Assembly (NCBI RefSeq): GCF_025506355.1
Contig: NZ_JANZYP010000063.1
Span: forward strand, 1 to 62,146
Source: Sphaerisporangium corydalis
Lineage (GTDB): Bacteria; Actinomycetota; Actinomycetes; Streptosporangiales; Streptosporangiaceae
DNA: 62,146 nt
Reading direction: 5' to 3'
Part shown: positions 49,951-58,305 of the stretch, in pieces
Layout: each line of letters opens with the position of its first letter
How positions within the stretch are numbered: the first letter of the stretch is position 1
The notes under the pieces: generated by a model
Told to the model about the DNA's origin: nothing
Seen by the model: the letters and a program-made list of their open reading frames with translations, nothing else
Databases searched by the model: none
Translations under genes and position numbers: made by a program

Positions 49951-50196
49951 CCGTACCATCCTGCCGCCGGCCTGTCGGGCCGGACGATGGCCCGCGCCCG
50001 TGTACCCGCCGGGTGCCGTCGCCAGGATGTCCGGTCGGCGGGATCCACGCGGCGTCCTCCTCAGGCATGGCCTGGCCCTGGAGCAGGGGGCGGGCGCCTG
50101 GCGCGTGCTCGCCGGGGACCGGTTCCCCTCGACCGCGACGTGGACGGTCGACGCCCTGACCTGGGGGCTGACCGGCTGGTCCGCGTGTCATGTCCA

Positions 50197-50676
50197 TCGG
50201 TGGCAGGAAGTGGTCACGGGCGGGCAGCTTGCTGCCGTCCATTCATCTGGATCGGGGCCTCGGATTCCCGCATTGTTGTAAGTGCGAGAACAAAACAACG
50301 GCCCTCCAGAAAAGGAACAAGAAAATGACGAACACCGCCACCGCCAAGAACACCGCCACCCGCGCCGCCGGCACCACCTGGGACTCCTTCACCCGCACCG
50401 CCGGAACCACCTGGGACTCCTTCGGCCGCACCCCCGGCACCACCTGGGACTAACAAAACCCGAACAAACGCCCAAGACCTGAAACACCGGCTAACCCGAT
50501 AACCGAATCCGACGAACCACACAGACTCCACAGCACCGAGATTACGCACCACAGCAGCATCAGAATCGCCCGGAACGCCGACTAAGGCCCTCTTGATTCA
50601 CCTAAGAATCGACGGCATCGGCGACCACCACCAGAATCCGGGCAATGAAGCGGACACACCCCCTCCCGCACCACCC
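50197..50676 (+). repeat. Direct duplication unit 2 around a GTTWD peptide gene
   Basis: Second copy of the unit at 49471-49950. The leader from GTGGCAGGAAGTGGTCACGG to the ATG differs by only a few bases. Conservation of both leader and gene points to a functional promoter/leader within about 125 bp upstream of the ATG. The region between the units (about 49960-50190) is not duplicated. Confidence 0.85.
50325..50453 (+). CDS. 42-residue GTTWD-repeat peptide, copy 2
   Basis: ATG 50325, ribosome site AAAAGGA, stop TAA 50453. It is identical to copy 1 except Ser for Thr in the second repeat (GTTWDSFGR). Three Trp are spaced at 11 residues. The conserved downstream half-hairpin (TTGATTC...GAATCGA) follows about 150 bp later in both units. 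The gene on the other side is azlD in the opposite direction, so the peptide is not a leader of an amino-acid operon. Function unknown. Confidence 0.65.
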   Translation: MTNTATAKNTATRAAGTTWDSFTRTAGTTWDSFGRTPGTTWD

Positions 50677-50755
50677 TGAATGCGATGGATCACGGCCGCA
50701 CGCCGGTCGTGCCGCCGACCCCGACCACGGCCACGTCGCGACACCGTGCATCGCG
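50454..50755. other. Intergenic tail of duplication unit 2
   Basis: No gene supported. It contains the diverged 3' part of the duplicated unit, including the imperfect hairpin TTGATTC-ACCTAA-GAATCGA near 50593-50612, and then the region downstream of azlD. Confidence 0.5.
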
Positions 50756-51064
50756 TCAGGACAGGCCGCAGAGTCGCAGGAGCGCGGTGGTGGCGGCCGC
50801 CGCCACGATGACCACGGGGAAGGGCGCGCGGCGCAGGACGAGGACGCCGGCCACCAGTACACCGGCCGGCCTGGACCAGCCGGCGAAACCGTGGCCCTCG
50901 GTGAGCGCGGCGGTGGCGATCAGGGCGACCAGGAGCACGGCCGCGGCGACCGACATCAGACGGCGCACGTGGTCGGGGATGGTCAGCCGGTCCTGGAGCA
51001 GCGGCCCGGCCAGCCGGAAGGCGTACGTTCCGACGGCGAGCACGACGATCGCGAGCAGCGGCAT
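50756..51064 (-). CDS. azlD: AzlD-family branched-chain amino-acid exporter subunit
   Basis: 102 residues from ATG 51064, overlapping the azlC stop as TGATG. Three or four membrane segments (LLAIVVLAVGTYAFRLAGPL at the start, then VAAAVLLVALIATAAL and PFPVVIVAAAATTALLRL) and the conserved TYAFRLAGP match AzlD. It forms an exporter of branched-chain or related amino acids together with AzlC. Confidence 0.9.
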   Translation of the reverse strand: MPLLAIVVLAVGTYAFRLAGPLLQDRLTIPDHVRRLMSVAAAVLLVALIATAALTEGHGFAGWSRPAGVLVAGVLVLRRAPFPVVIVAAAATTALLRLCGLS

Positions 51065-51843
51065 CAGCAGGTCTCCTGAGTGGAATCGGTTCTCGTCGCC
51101 GTACCGGCCTCCGTAGCGGCACCGGTCTCCGGAATCTCGTCGGGCCGCGCCGCCTCCCCAGGCCGTTTCCGTCCGGTTCGCGACAGGATGGACGGCACCA
51201 GGCCGACCAGCGCGAGCAGGACCGGGACACCGGCGGGCAGGAACGGGGTGGCCGCCACCGCGACGACCGCCCCGATCAGGGCGGCGACGCGGGTCCTCTT
51301 GTCCGCGAGCGAAGGCAGCACCAGGGCGAGGAGCACGGCGGGGAAGGCGGCGTCGAGCCCGAGGGCGTCGGTGTCGGCGATCCCCCGGCCGCCCAGCGCG
51401 CCCAGCACCACCGCGACGTTCCAGACCGTGAACAGGGCGAGTCCGACGGTCCAGTACACGGCGCGGCGCTTCCGCGGGTCGTCGTGGCGAAGGACGAAGG
51501 CGACGGCTTCGTCCGTCATCAGGTGGGCGCCGATGAGCCGGGTCCACCACCGGCCGTTGAGCACGTCGGCGACGGCGAACCCGAAGGGCAGCAGGCGGCC
51601 GTTGAGCACCATCGCCGCCGCGACGGCGGCGACCGGCCCGCCGCCGGCGAGCACCACGCCTATGGCGGCGAACTGGGCGCCGCCGGCGAAGACCAGCAGC
51701 GACATGGCGACCGGTACCCACACAGGCAGGCCCCCGGACACGCTGATCGCGCCGAACGCGGCGGCGACGATGGCATCAGCGAGACATACGAGAGCGATGT
51801 CGCGAAGGGTGCCACGATCGACTGTTCGCCATAACGAATTCAT
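51064..51843 (-). CDS. azlC: AzlC-family branched-chain amino-acid exporter
   Basis: About 259 residues from ATG 51843 (GTG 51861 in frame). The family motifs are AFGAISVSGGLPVWVPVAMS, FAGGAQFAAIGVVLAGG and NGRLLPFGFAVADVL, with the sequence MTDEAVAF typical of AzlC. Eight or so membrane segments are followed by a hydrophilic C-terminal tail of about 35 residues. The promoter is shared with the divergent XRE-cupin regulator. AzlCD exporters remove excess branched-chain amino acids or analogues. Confidence 0.9.
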   Translation of the reverse strand: MNSLWRTVDRGTLRDIALVCLADAIVAAAFGAISVSGGLPVWVPVAMSLLVFAGGAQFAAIGVVLAGGGPVAAVAAAMVLNGRLLPFGFAVADVLNGRWWTRLIGAHLMTDEAVAFVLRHDDPRKRRAVYWTVGLALFTVWNVAVVLGALGGRGIADTDALGLDAAFPAVLLALVLPSLADKRTRVAALIGAVVAVAATPFLPAGVPVLLALVGLVPSILSRTGRKRPGEAARPDEIPETGAATEAGTATRTDSTQETC

Positions 51844-51849
51844 GGCCGA

Positions 51850-51895
51850 TATAGTGAACACACGAGGTAGTGTTCGTCAAGTCGAACGACTAGCA
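51850..51895. promoter_or_regulatory. Operator-like inverted repeats between azlC and XRE regulator
   Basis: GAACAC (51856-51861) pairs with GTGTTC (51870-51875), and GTTCG (51872-51876) with CGAAC (51883-51887). The two overlapping inverted repeats sit in the 67-bp divergent promoter. The XRE-cupin product is the natural ligand. Confidence 0.55.
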
Positions 51896-51910
51896 GTCTG
51901 GAGCGAACAG

Positions 51911-52630
51911 GTGGCGAAGAGCTCACCAGGCGAAGGCGGCAGATCCGGCAACCGAGGCCCCGCCTCCGGCTCCGGTGCGCGGAACAGGGGCCTGTCCCAC
52001 GCCGAACGTCCGTTCAGCGTCGCTCGTGGCGAGTCCGCGGGGCCGTCGTCCGTGCCCGCTCCCGGCGGAGGCGAGAGGTCCCCGTCCGAGCTGATCGCGC
52101 TGATCGCGGCCTCCATACGACGGGAGCGGGACCGCGCGGGGCTGTCCCTGACCGAACTGGCGCGGCGGGCCGGCATCGCCAAGTCCACGCTGTCGCAACT
52201 GGAGTCCGCCGCCGGAAACCCGAGCGTGGAAACGCTGTGGGCCCTCGGCGCCGCGCTGGGCGTGCCGTTCAGCCAGCTCGTCGACCCGCCGCGGCCGAAC
52301 GTGCGGGTGATCCGCGCGGGCGAGGGGCCGGTCACCTACTCCGAGCAGGCCAACTACGCCGCCACGCTGCTGGCGTCGGGTCAGGCCAACAGCCGGCGGG
52401 ACATCTACCGGCTGGAGGTACAGCCCGGTGAACCCCGTATCTCCCAGCCGCACATGGCGGGCACCGTCGAGCACGTGGTCCTCGGCACGGGCCGGGCGCT
52501 GGTCGGCCCGCTCACCGAACCGGTCGAACTGAACCCGGGCGACTACATCGCCTACCCCGGCGACGCGCCCCACATCTTCGAGGCCCTCCAGCCCGACACG
52601 ATCGCGATCATCGTCATGGAGCACATCTGA
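51911..52630 (+). CDS. XRE-cupin transcriptional regulator
   Basis: 239 residues from GTG 51911 with GGAG eight bases upstream. The ATG at 51842 would overlap the divergent azlC start and is less likely. A disordered N-terminal part of about 60 residues precedes the HTH_3 helix-turn-helix (LTELARRAGIAKSTLSQLES) and a C-terminal cupin (HMAGTVEHVVLGTGRALVG, then GDYIAYPGDAPHIFEAL). In this family the cupin binds an effector. Divergence from azlCD suggests control of the exporter in response to an amino acid. Confidence 0.9.
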   Translation: MAKSSPGEGGRSGNRGPASGSGARNRGLSHAERPFSVARGESAGPSSVPAPGGGERSPSELIALIAASIRRERDRAGLSLTELARRAGIAKSTLSQLESAAGNPSVETLWALGAALGVPFSQLVDPPRPNVRVIRAGEGPVTYSEQANYAATLLASGQANSRRDIYRLEVQPGEPRISQPHMAGTVEHVVLGTGRALVGPLTEPVELNPGDYIAYPGDAPHIFEALQPDTIAIIVMEHI

Positions 52631-52651
52631 GCACGCCGCCCGTCCCGTGGG

Positions 52652-53230
52652 TCAGGGCAGTGGCCGGAGGTGGGTGCGCTGGCCGTCGTGGTCGAAGATG
52701 CCCAGGATCTCCGCCGGACCGCCCTGCGCCCCGAAGGCGTGCGGGACCATGGTGGAGAACTCCGCCGCCTCCCCGGCCTCGATCAGGATGGTCCGCTCTC
52801 CGAGCAGGAGCACGATGGTGCCCGACAGGACGGTGAACCACTCCTTTCCGGGATGCACCTTCAACGCGTCGACGTCGCGGCGGGGCGCCGGTCTGGCGAC
52901 GCGCATCTTGGCCACGGTCACGCCCTGCGGCCCGGCCTCCCGGCTCAGCATCCAGGTGGTGATCCCCCGCTCGGCGTCGTGCTGCGGCCTGATCACCACG
53001 TCCTCGTCGTCGGCGGACTCCACGAGCTGGTCGAGGCTGGTCCCGAGGGCCCGGGCGATCGAGCTCAGCTGGTCGAGGCTGATCCGCCGGTGGCCCGTCT
53101 CGATGCGGCTGAGGGTGGACGGGCTGAGGTAGCAGCGCGCGGCCAGGTCGTCGAGGGACCAGCCGAGCGCCACCCGCAGCCCCCTGATCCGCTTGCGGAC
53201 CAGGACGTCGAGTTCACCGTCTTGCGTCAT
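52652..53230 (-). CDS. XRE-cupin transcriptional regulator, second copy
   Basis: 192 residues from ATG 53230 (TTG 53236 in frame). HTH: LDDLAARCYLSPSTLSRIET (residues about 26-45). Cupin: VHPGKEWFTVLSGTIVLLLG and EAAEFSTMVPHAFGA. Unlike the regulator at 51911, it has no long N-terminal tail. It is divergent from a methyltransferase gene with a CTATGTC/GACATAG inverted repeat between them, so it probably controls that gene and itself. No ribosome site is seen, so a leaderless transcript is possible. Confidence 0.9.
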   Translation of the reverse strand: MTQDGELDVLVRKRIRGLRVALGWSLDDLAARCYLSPSTLSRIETGHRRISLDQLSSIARALGTSLDQLVESADDEDVVIRPQHDAERGITTWMLSREAGPQGVTVAKMRVARPAPRRDVDALKVHPGKEWFTVLSGTIVLLLGERTILIEAGEAAEFSTMVPHAFGAQGGPAEILGIFDHDGQRTHLRPLP

Positions 53231-53277
53231 AGGCAAGACACTATGTCATCGCGGCAAGAGGGACATAGGGTCGAGGC
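53231..53277. promoter_or_regulatory. Inverted repeat in divergent promoter
   Basis: CTATGTC (53241-53247) and GACATAG (53262-53268) form a perfect 7-bp inverted repeat with a 14-nt spacer. CTTGC/GCAAG (53221-53225 / 53233-53237) is a second. The position between the XRE-cupin gene and the methyltransferase suggests the regulator's operator. Confidence 0.55.
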
Positions 53278-54168
53278 ATGGAAAGCCACCACCACACACA
53301 TGATCAGGCCGCACATCACTCACATGATCACGCCGCACACACCGACGAATCGGCCATGGCCGAACTGCTGGACCTCGACGCCGAGGTCCTGCACTCCTAC
53401 CTGTCCGAACTGACCGCCTGGATCAAGGAACTGACCGCCGACCGGCCCCCGCGCCGGATCCTCGACGTGGGCAGCGGAACCGGTACCGGCACCTTCGCCC
53501 TGCTCGACCGCTTCGACCGGGCCGACGCGACCGCCCTGGACCTGTCCCCGCGGTTCCTTCACCACATCGGCGGCAAAGCCCGCGCGCTCGGGGTGGCCGA
53601 CCGGGTCCGCACCGTCCAGGCGGACCTGGACGCGGCGTGGCCGTCCGTCGGCACCGCCGACCTGGTCTGGGCGTCCGCCTCCCTCCACCACCTGGCGGAT
53701 CCCGATCGCGTCCTCGCCGAGATCTTCACCGCGATCGACCCCGGCGGGTTCCTGATCGTCGCCGAACTGGACTCCTTCCCGCGCTTCCTTCCCGACGACC
53801 TCGGCATCGGCCGCCCCGGCCTCGAAGCACGCTGCCACGCCCTCCAGGCCGAACGGCACGCCGCCCTGGTCCCGCATCTCGGCTCCGACTGGGGACCTCG
53901 GCTGACAAAGGCGGGCTTCACCATCGAGGCCGAACGAACCTTCCCCATCGCCCTGACACCCCCGCTCCCCGCCGCCACCGGCCGCTACGCCCAGGCGACC
54001 CTGAGCCGCCTCCGCTCCGCCCTCGCCGACCGCCTGACCGCCGACGACCTGTCCACCCTCGACACCCTCACCACCGACGACGGCCCCCACGGCCTCCTCA
54101 ACCGCACCGACCTAACCGTCCGCACCACAAGAACGATCTGGGCGGCCCGCCGACCGGCAGGTGAATGA
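53278..54168 (+). CDS. SAM-dependent methyltransferase with His-rich leader
   Basis: 296 residues, ATG 53278. The first 22 residues are unusual: MESHHHTHDQAAHHSHDHAA, nine His within 20 residues, like a metal-binding tail. The class I methyltransferase domain follows: ILDVGSGTGTGTFALLDRF (motif I, near 60), DLSPRFLHHIGGKARAL, QADLDAAWP and WASASLHHLADPDRVLAEIF. UbiE/ArsM-like proteins have this layout. The leader hints at a metal or metalloid link, but the Cys residues of ArsM are absent. Probably repressed by the divergent XRE-cupin. Confidence 0.88.
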   Translation: MESHHHTHDQAAHHSHDHAAHTDESAMAELLDLDAEVLHSYLSELTAWIKELTADRPPRRILDVGSGTGTGTFALLDRFDRADATALDLSPRFLHHIGGKARALGVADRVRTVQADLDAAWPSVGTADLVWASASLHHLADPDRVLAEIFTAIDPGGFLIVAELDSFPRFLPDDLGIGRPGLEARCHALQAERHAALVPHLGSDWGPRLTKAGFTIEAERTFPIALTPPLPAATGRYAQATLSRLRSALADRLTADDLSTLDTLTTDDGPHGLLNRTDLTVRTTRTIWAARRPAGE

Positions 54169-54320
54169 CCGGCCCGACCCGGTGACCCGCGCTCACGCGT
54201 GCTCAACGGTATGCCGCCCGGTCAAGGGGGGCGCGTTCTGTCGGCTCTGGGAGAAAATTCGCGCGCGGAGCCGCGGGGTCGCGTTGACTGGCGGCGGAAG
54301 CACGTCGGGGAGAGGAACGC

Positions 54321-54902
54321 ATGGGCGAGCACGATGCCTTCTGGATCGACCACGGCCACGATCGCGAACGCGCGACCGACGGGTCGAGCCACTACGCGGA
54401 GCATGTGAAGCGCAACGCCGCGGCGTTCGAGAGCTCCTGGGGCGACATCGCGCCGGTCACCTTCGCCTGCGCCGCGTGGCGGCTGGCGATCACGCCCTCG
54501 CCGCCGTACGTGCGCCGGCACCGGCGCGTGCTGTCCGCCGCGTGCGACCGCAACCCCTGGGACGGCACGCTCACCGCCCACATCCTGCTCGTGTCACCCC
54601 TGCCCGCCCAGCTCACCGCCTCCCGTGACTGGTGGCGCGACCGCGGGTGGCGCGAGTGGCCGAAGACCTTCGGCCAGTACCTCGAACCCACCGACCAGGA
54701 CCTCACCCACACCCCCTTCCTGCGGACCACCCTGCTCATCGACGCCCCCATCCCCCTCGACGCCCTGCCGCCCGCCCCCGACGGCCCTTCCGAGTCCCTC
54801 CCCGACACCGCCCGCCTGGCGGTCGCCGCCCTGGTCCGTGAGCTGAACGCCCTGCTCACCCCGATCATCCACAAACTGGAAACCGCCCAGACACCCGGCT
54901 GA
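54321..54902 (+). CDS. Hypothetical cytoplasmic protein
   Basis: 193 residues from ATG 54321 with GGGGAGAGGAA upstream. The N-terminus is His/Asp-rich (MGEHDAFWIDHGHDRERAT). A central part has WRDRGWREWPKTFGQYLEP and the C-terminus is a helix with ELNALLTPIIHKLETAQ. No membrane segment, signal or known catalytic motif. It could be a small binding protein. I do not recognise the family. Confidence 0.7.
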   Translation: MGEHDAFWIDHGHDRERATDGSSHYAEHVKRNAAAFESSWGDIAPVTFACAAWRLAITPSPPYVRRHRRVLSAACDRNPWDGTLTAHILLVSPLPAQLTASRDWWRDRGWREWPKTFGQYLEPTDQDLTHTPFLRTTLLIDAPIPLDALPPAPDGPSESLPDTARLAVAALVRELNALLTPIIHKLETAQTPG

Positions 54903-54927
54903 CCGGGCACTCCCCCGAGGCGCGTGC

Positions 54928-55593
54928 TCATTGATCGCCGCTCCCGGGCGGGCGGCTGTGGTCCCATGCGGTGGTGAAAAGCTGTAACGCGTAGTCGTAC
55001 ATCAGCCCGGGGCGGCGCGCGACGACGCACGGCGAGTTGCGGCCGTGTTCCGTCCGCAGGTAGAGGGTCAGGTAGGCGACGTCGTCGGTGATGACGACGC
55101 GGTGCAGGTTGGGCAGGTCGTAGAAGCGCAGCGCGACCTGCTCGCGGTGCCGGGCGACCTCGCTCACGTAGGCGGCGTTGACGCGCACCTGCTCGGCGAG
55201 CAGGCCGGCGGAGAAGCCCAGATCCACGCGGGCCATCTCCTCCTCCCGCCTGGCGAGCCAGGAGCCGGGACCGAGGCCGGGGTCGGGCAGCAGGACCTGC
55301 GCGAACTCCAGCCGCCTGCCCGCCGCCTCCCAGACCGCGGCGAACCCGTCGCGCGTCAGTTCGTTCCCCCGTCCGGCGAGCACGCGTACCCACCGCGCGC
55401 GGGTCAGCTCGGCGGTCAGTTCCCTGGATGCCAGGCGCTGACGTGGGATGACGCGCCGGACCCCCAGACCTGTCAGCCGGGAGAGCAGCGCGACCGGCCA
55501 CTGGCGGGAACGCATGGAGAAGGCCCAGCCCGCCGCGACGGTGAGGGCGGTGGCGAGGAGGGAGCTCACCACACCGAGTGTGAACTCGTTCAC
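54928..55593 (-). CDS. Membrane-anchored protein of unknown function, third gene of conflict-like operon
   Basis: 221 residues from GTG 55593 with GAAGGAGA upstream; the longer frame to 55779 lacks a site. One N-terminal membrane helix (TLGVVSSLLATALTVAAGWA) is followed by a cytoplasmic domain of about 185 residues. VVITDDVAYLTLYLRTEHGR, then SPCVVARRPGLMYDYALQLF, resemble the last strands and helix of phospholipase-D-like folds, but no HxK motif is present. It lies 43 bp after the nucleosidase gene and in the same direction, so it belongs to the same unit. Confidence 0.6.
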   Translation of the reverse strand: MNEFTLGVVSSLLATALTVAAGWAFSMRSRQWPVALLSRLTGLGVRRVIPRQRLASRELTAELTRARWVRVLAGRGNELTRDGFAAVWEAAGRRLEFAQVLLPDPGLGPGSWLARREEEMARVDLGFSAGLLAEQVRVNAAYVSEVARHREQVALRFYDLPNLHRVVITDDVAYLTLYLRTEHGRNSPCVVARRPGLMYDYALQLFTTAWDHSRPPGSGDQ

Positions 55594-55636
55594 GTCCGTC
55601 TCCTTCGTCACCGGCCGCCCAGGGAGAGCCGGGACG

Positions 55637-56533
55637 TCACGTCCTGTCGGACGGCAGCGGCAGGTACGAGATGAGCCTGCGCAGGACCGTCGCCGCGTGA
55701 CGTGCGGCGATGTCGTGGTAGTCGTCGTTCTTGGCCGATCCGGCGTCGTCGGAGATCCCTCGTACGACGAGCCAGCCACGTACGGCCGGGGAGCCGTCCT
55801 GCTCGAAGAAGGCCTGGGTCAGGCCCCCGGCCTCCATGTCCACGGCGAGGATCTTGTCATTGAAGGTTTTCAGATATCTGATGATCTCCGACTCGGCGTC
55901 CGCGATGACCGCCTCTCCCGAACCGATCGGCCCGGTGTGCGCCCGGTACTCGCGCGTGGTGCCGTCGGCGTCCGTGGTCTGGAAACCGGCCGGCTCGTCG
56001 TGGTCGATGAAGAAGGAGTTGACGGCGTGGCCGATCGCGGCCGGCGCTTCGCGCTCCTCGCCTCGGTGCAGCGGCCCGTCGGGGGTCTCCTTGCGCAGGT
56101 CGTAGTACACGACCCGGGAGGTCACGACGACGTCGCCGATCTCGATGCCGGAGTGGATGCCGCCACCGATGCCGACCAGGACGACGACGGCGGGGTTGTA
56201 GTGCCGGCGGAGGTGGCCGAAGGCCGCGCCCGCCGACCGCTGTCCCGGGGAGTGCGTACGGATGGCGGCGACCCGGGCGACCCCGTCCCGGGTGTTCACG
56301 GTCCCTTCGAAGAAGGGAAGGTCGCCGCCCTGGGCTCGCCGCAGGCCGAGCACCTCGTAGACCGCTTTGGCCTCCTTGCCGAGCACGGTGATCACTCCCA
56401 CGTCGGCGCGCTTGCCGTTTCCTGCCTTCTGCTCGCGGGCGGCCGACACGTTGACCGTCGCTCCGTGTCCGATCGCGGACTGGCTGATCTCCATGGATCC
56501 TCCGTGGTTGACGACGCCGCTGTTGCCGGCCAT
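55637..56533 (-). CDS. Nucleoside phosphorylase/MTAN-like protein with N-terminal motif
   Basis: 298 residues from ATG 56533, overlapping the upstream stop as TGATG, with GAAGGAG before it. After an N-terminal segment (VVNHGGSMEISQSAIGHGA, residues 7-25) comes a phosphorylase-superfamily domain (PF01048): VGVITVLGKEAKAVYEVLG, VVLVGIGGGIHSGIEIGDVV (phosphate/ribose loop), ILAVDMEAGGLTQAFF (the MEA Glu for base binding) and VVRGISDDAGSAKND with the catalytic Asp. Such domains appear as effectors or nucleotide sensors in bacterial conflict systems. The N-terminal motif is shared with the C-terminus of the neighbouring membrane protein. Confidence 0.82.
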   Translation of the reverse strand: MAGNSGVVNHGGSMEISQSAIGHGATVNVSAAREQKAGNGKRADVGVITVLGKEAKAVYEVLGLRRAQGGDLPFFEGTVNTRDGVARVAAIRTHSPGQRSAGAAFGHLRRHYNPAVVVLVGIGGGIHSGIEIGDVVVTSRVVYYDLRKETPDGPLHRGEEREAPAAIGHAVNSFFIDHDEPAGFQTTDADGTTREYRAHTGPIGSGEAVIADAESEIIRYLKTFNDKILAVDMEAGGLTQAFFEQDGSPAVRGWLVVRGISDDAGSAKNDDYHDIAARHAATVLRRLISYLPLPSDRT

Positions 56534-58305
56534 CACTGCTCTCCTTCGCTGTTCGAGGACTGCCCGGTGTTCCTGTCGGGTTCGCGCGTGTCGGCGCGTA
56601 CTTGCGCGTTGGCGCCGATCGCGGACTGCTTGATCTCGGTTCTTCCGCCCATGTTGAGCACACCTGTGTTGACGATGCTGGTCGCCCTTTTCTTGAACGC
56701 GGAGGTGTCGAGCCCTTTCCACTCGAGAAAGTCCTCGACCGCCTTGAGCAGGCGTTGTTCGATGAGTTTCATGTGGTCGTGGATGGTGACCTCGTCCAGC
56801 TGCGCCTGCTTCCACGGGGTGGACTTCTCCTCCCGGATGCTCAATCGGGCGCCGATGGCCATGCCTCGCCGGGGTTTGAGCATGCGGTTCTTCCGAGCCC
56901 GTACCGCACTGGTCAGGAGCAGCGGGGCCTCGGCCAGATGCCACACTCCCGCCACCTCGGCAGGAAGGTTCAAAAGCCTGCGCAGTATGGAGCGCACCAC
57001 CGCGCTCGCACCGCTTTCCGCGAAGGCGTTGAGCACGTGATATTCGGCGGGGGTGCGCGTCAGCGCGCAGGCGGCGAAATCCAGGCTGAGCGCTCGCCCC
57101 TTGACCGTGATCCGGAGGAAGACCGTCGTGACCAGCTCTCCGGTGGCGCTGGCGCCGATCTCCAGGAAATGGTGAACGTTGTCGTAGGGGTCGTCGATGA
57201 GCTTTTCTATGTCGGCCGGGTCAGGCCGCTTCTCCAGCCATTCAGGCTGAGACTGCACGTCGGACTCGGCGATGTACAACCGGTCCCGCATGGTGAATCC
57301 CCGCAACCCGGTCGGGTCGTCCACGTCCCCCATCGGGGCCATCGCGGTCTTCAGGTAATCCACCAGGTCGTGTGCCCTGAAGCGGGGCGTCGCGTACTCC
57401 AGTTCCGTCATCGGCTGGTGATCCCTGACCTCCACCGGAATCGCCGCCGGCCTCATGAGCTGGACGGTGAGCGGCGGAAGCCACCGGTGCACAAGTTCGC
57501 CGCTGCCGACGAACGGGCTCCGGTCCTCGTCGACCAGTTCGAAGCCGAGGTCTTCCGGGTCCTCCTCGTCGACCACCGGCGGCGCAGGCCTGCGGTAGAC
57601 CACGTAAGGGTGGAATTGCTGGTCGTCGATCGCCTGTAGCCGCAGGGTGCGTTTCCGCGGTCCCAGTGAGCCCGCTCTGTGCATCCGATTGAGGCTCAGC
57701 TGAAAGGCGGCCCCTCTCGCGCCGACCACGAAAGCGATCAGCACGGCGAGGAACCCCGTCGCCCTCGTCATGTCGTCCAGCGGGACACGGGAGAACCCTG
57801 CGATGAGGAGCGGCATCACGGCGAGCACGGCGCATCCCACGCCGCTGAGACGAAGAAGACGCGTCTGATGCCGTAGTTTGTCGTTTTCGCTCTGCCACCG
57901 CGTCCTGTGCAGCCACCTGTTCAGCGTCGCCTTCGCCCTCAGCGGGAGCACGACCCGGGCGGCCCTGATCGTCAGGCGGGACAGCCGCCAGAACCCGAGT
58001 CCGCTGGCGACGGCGAGAGTGGCCGGCGGGTCGACGGAGAAACCGGTCACGAGAACCACCAGGACGCACACGTGCTGCGCTATCTCCAGGCCCCACGCCC
58101 ACCAGGCGTGCCCGACGATCGGGACCAGGTCGAAGCCGTACGACGGCGCGACCATACGCGTCGTGTCGTTGTGGACCTGGCGAAGGACGACCCGGCAGAA
58201 GGCGGGGTCGAGATATACGCCCGCGCAGAGGTGTCGCGTGGCCGTGTCGCCCCTCAAGGACCCGCGATGTCGTTGCCTGCCGCGCTTCGCCGTAGATCGG
58301 GCCAT
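56533..58305 (-). CDS. Multi-pass membrane protein with C-terminal shared motif
   Basis: 590 residues from ATG 58305 with GGGGAG upstream, first gene of a three-gene unit. Four to five membrane segments lie in residues 55-210 (HVCVLVVLVTGFSVDP, GVGCAVLAVMPLLIAGFS, ATGFLAVLIAFVVGARGAAF). A large cytoplasmic domain follows without a recognised fold. Near the C-terminus (about 548-570) is IVNTGVLNMGGRTEIKQSAI then GANAQV, which matches the N-terminal motif of the next protein (VVNHGGSMEISQSAIGHGATV). The motif could dock the two proteins. The N-terminal CAGVYLDPAFCRVVLRQVHN also looks conserved. Confidence 0.7.
   Translation of the reverse strand: MARSTAKRGRQRHRGSLRGDTATRHLCAGVYLDPAFCRVVLRQVHNDTTRMVAPSYGFDLVPIVGHAWWAWGLEIAQHVCVLVVLVTGFSVDPPATLAVASGLGFWRLSRLTIRAARVVLPLRAKATLNRWLHRTRWQSENDKLRHQTRLLRLSGVGCAVLAVMPLLIAGFSRVPLDDMTRATGFLAVLIAFVVGARGAAFQLSLNRMHRAGSLGPRKRTLRLQAIDDQQFHPYVVYRRPAPPVVDEEDPEDLGFELVDEDRSPFVGSGELVHRWLPPLTVQLMRPAAIPVEVRDHQPMTELEYATPRFRAHDLVDYLKTAMAPMGDVDDPTGLRGFTMRDRLYIAESDVQSQPEWLEKRPDPADIEKLIDDPYDNVHHFLEIGASATGELVTTVFLRITVKGRALSLDFAACALTRTPAEYHVLNAFAESGASAVVRSILRRLLNLPAEVAGVWHLAEAPLLLTSAVRARKNRMLKPRRGMAIGARLSIREEKSTPWKQAQLDEVTIHDHMKLIEQRLLKAVEDFLEWKGLDTSAFKKRATSIVNTGVLNMGGRTEIKQSAIGANAQVRADTREPDRNTGQSSNSEGEQ

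Noticed and set aside
50000-50281. 93-residue frame between the two GTTWD units
   Set aside because: Its C-terminal third is the translated leader of unit 2, which is also conserved in unit 1 without this frame. No ribosome site and no homology recognised.
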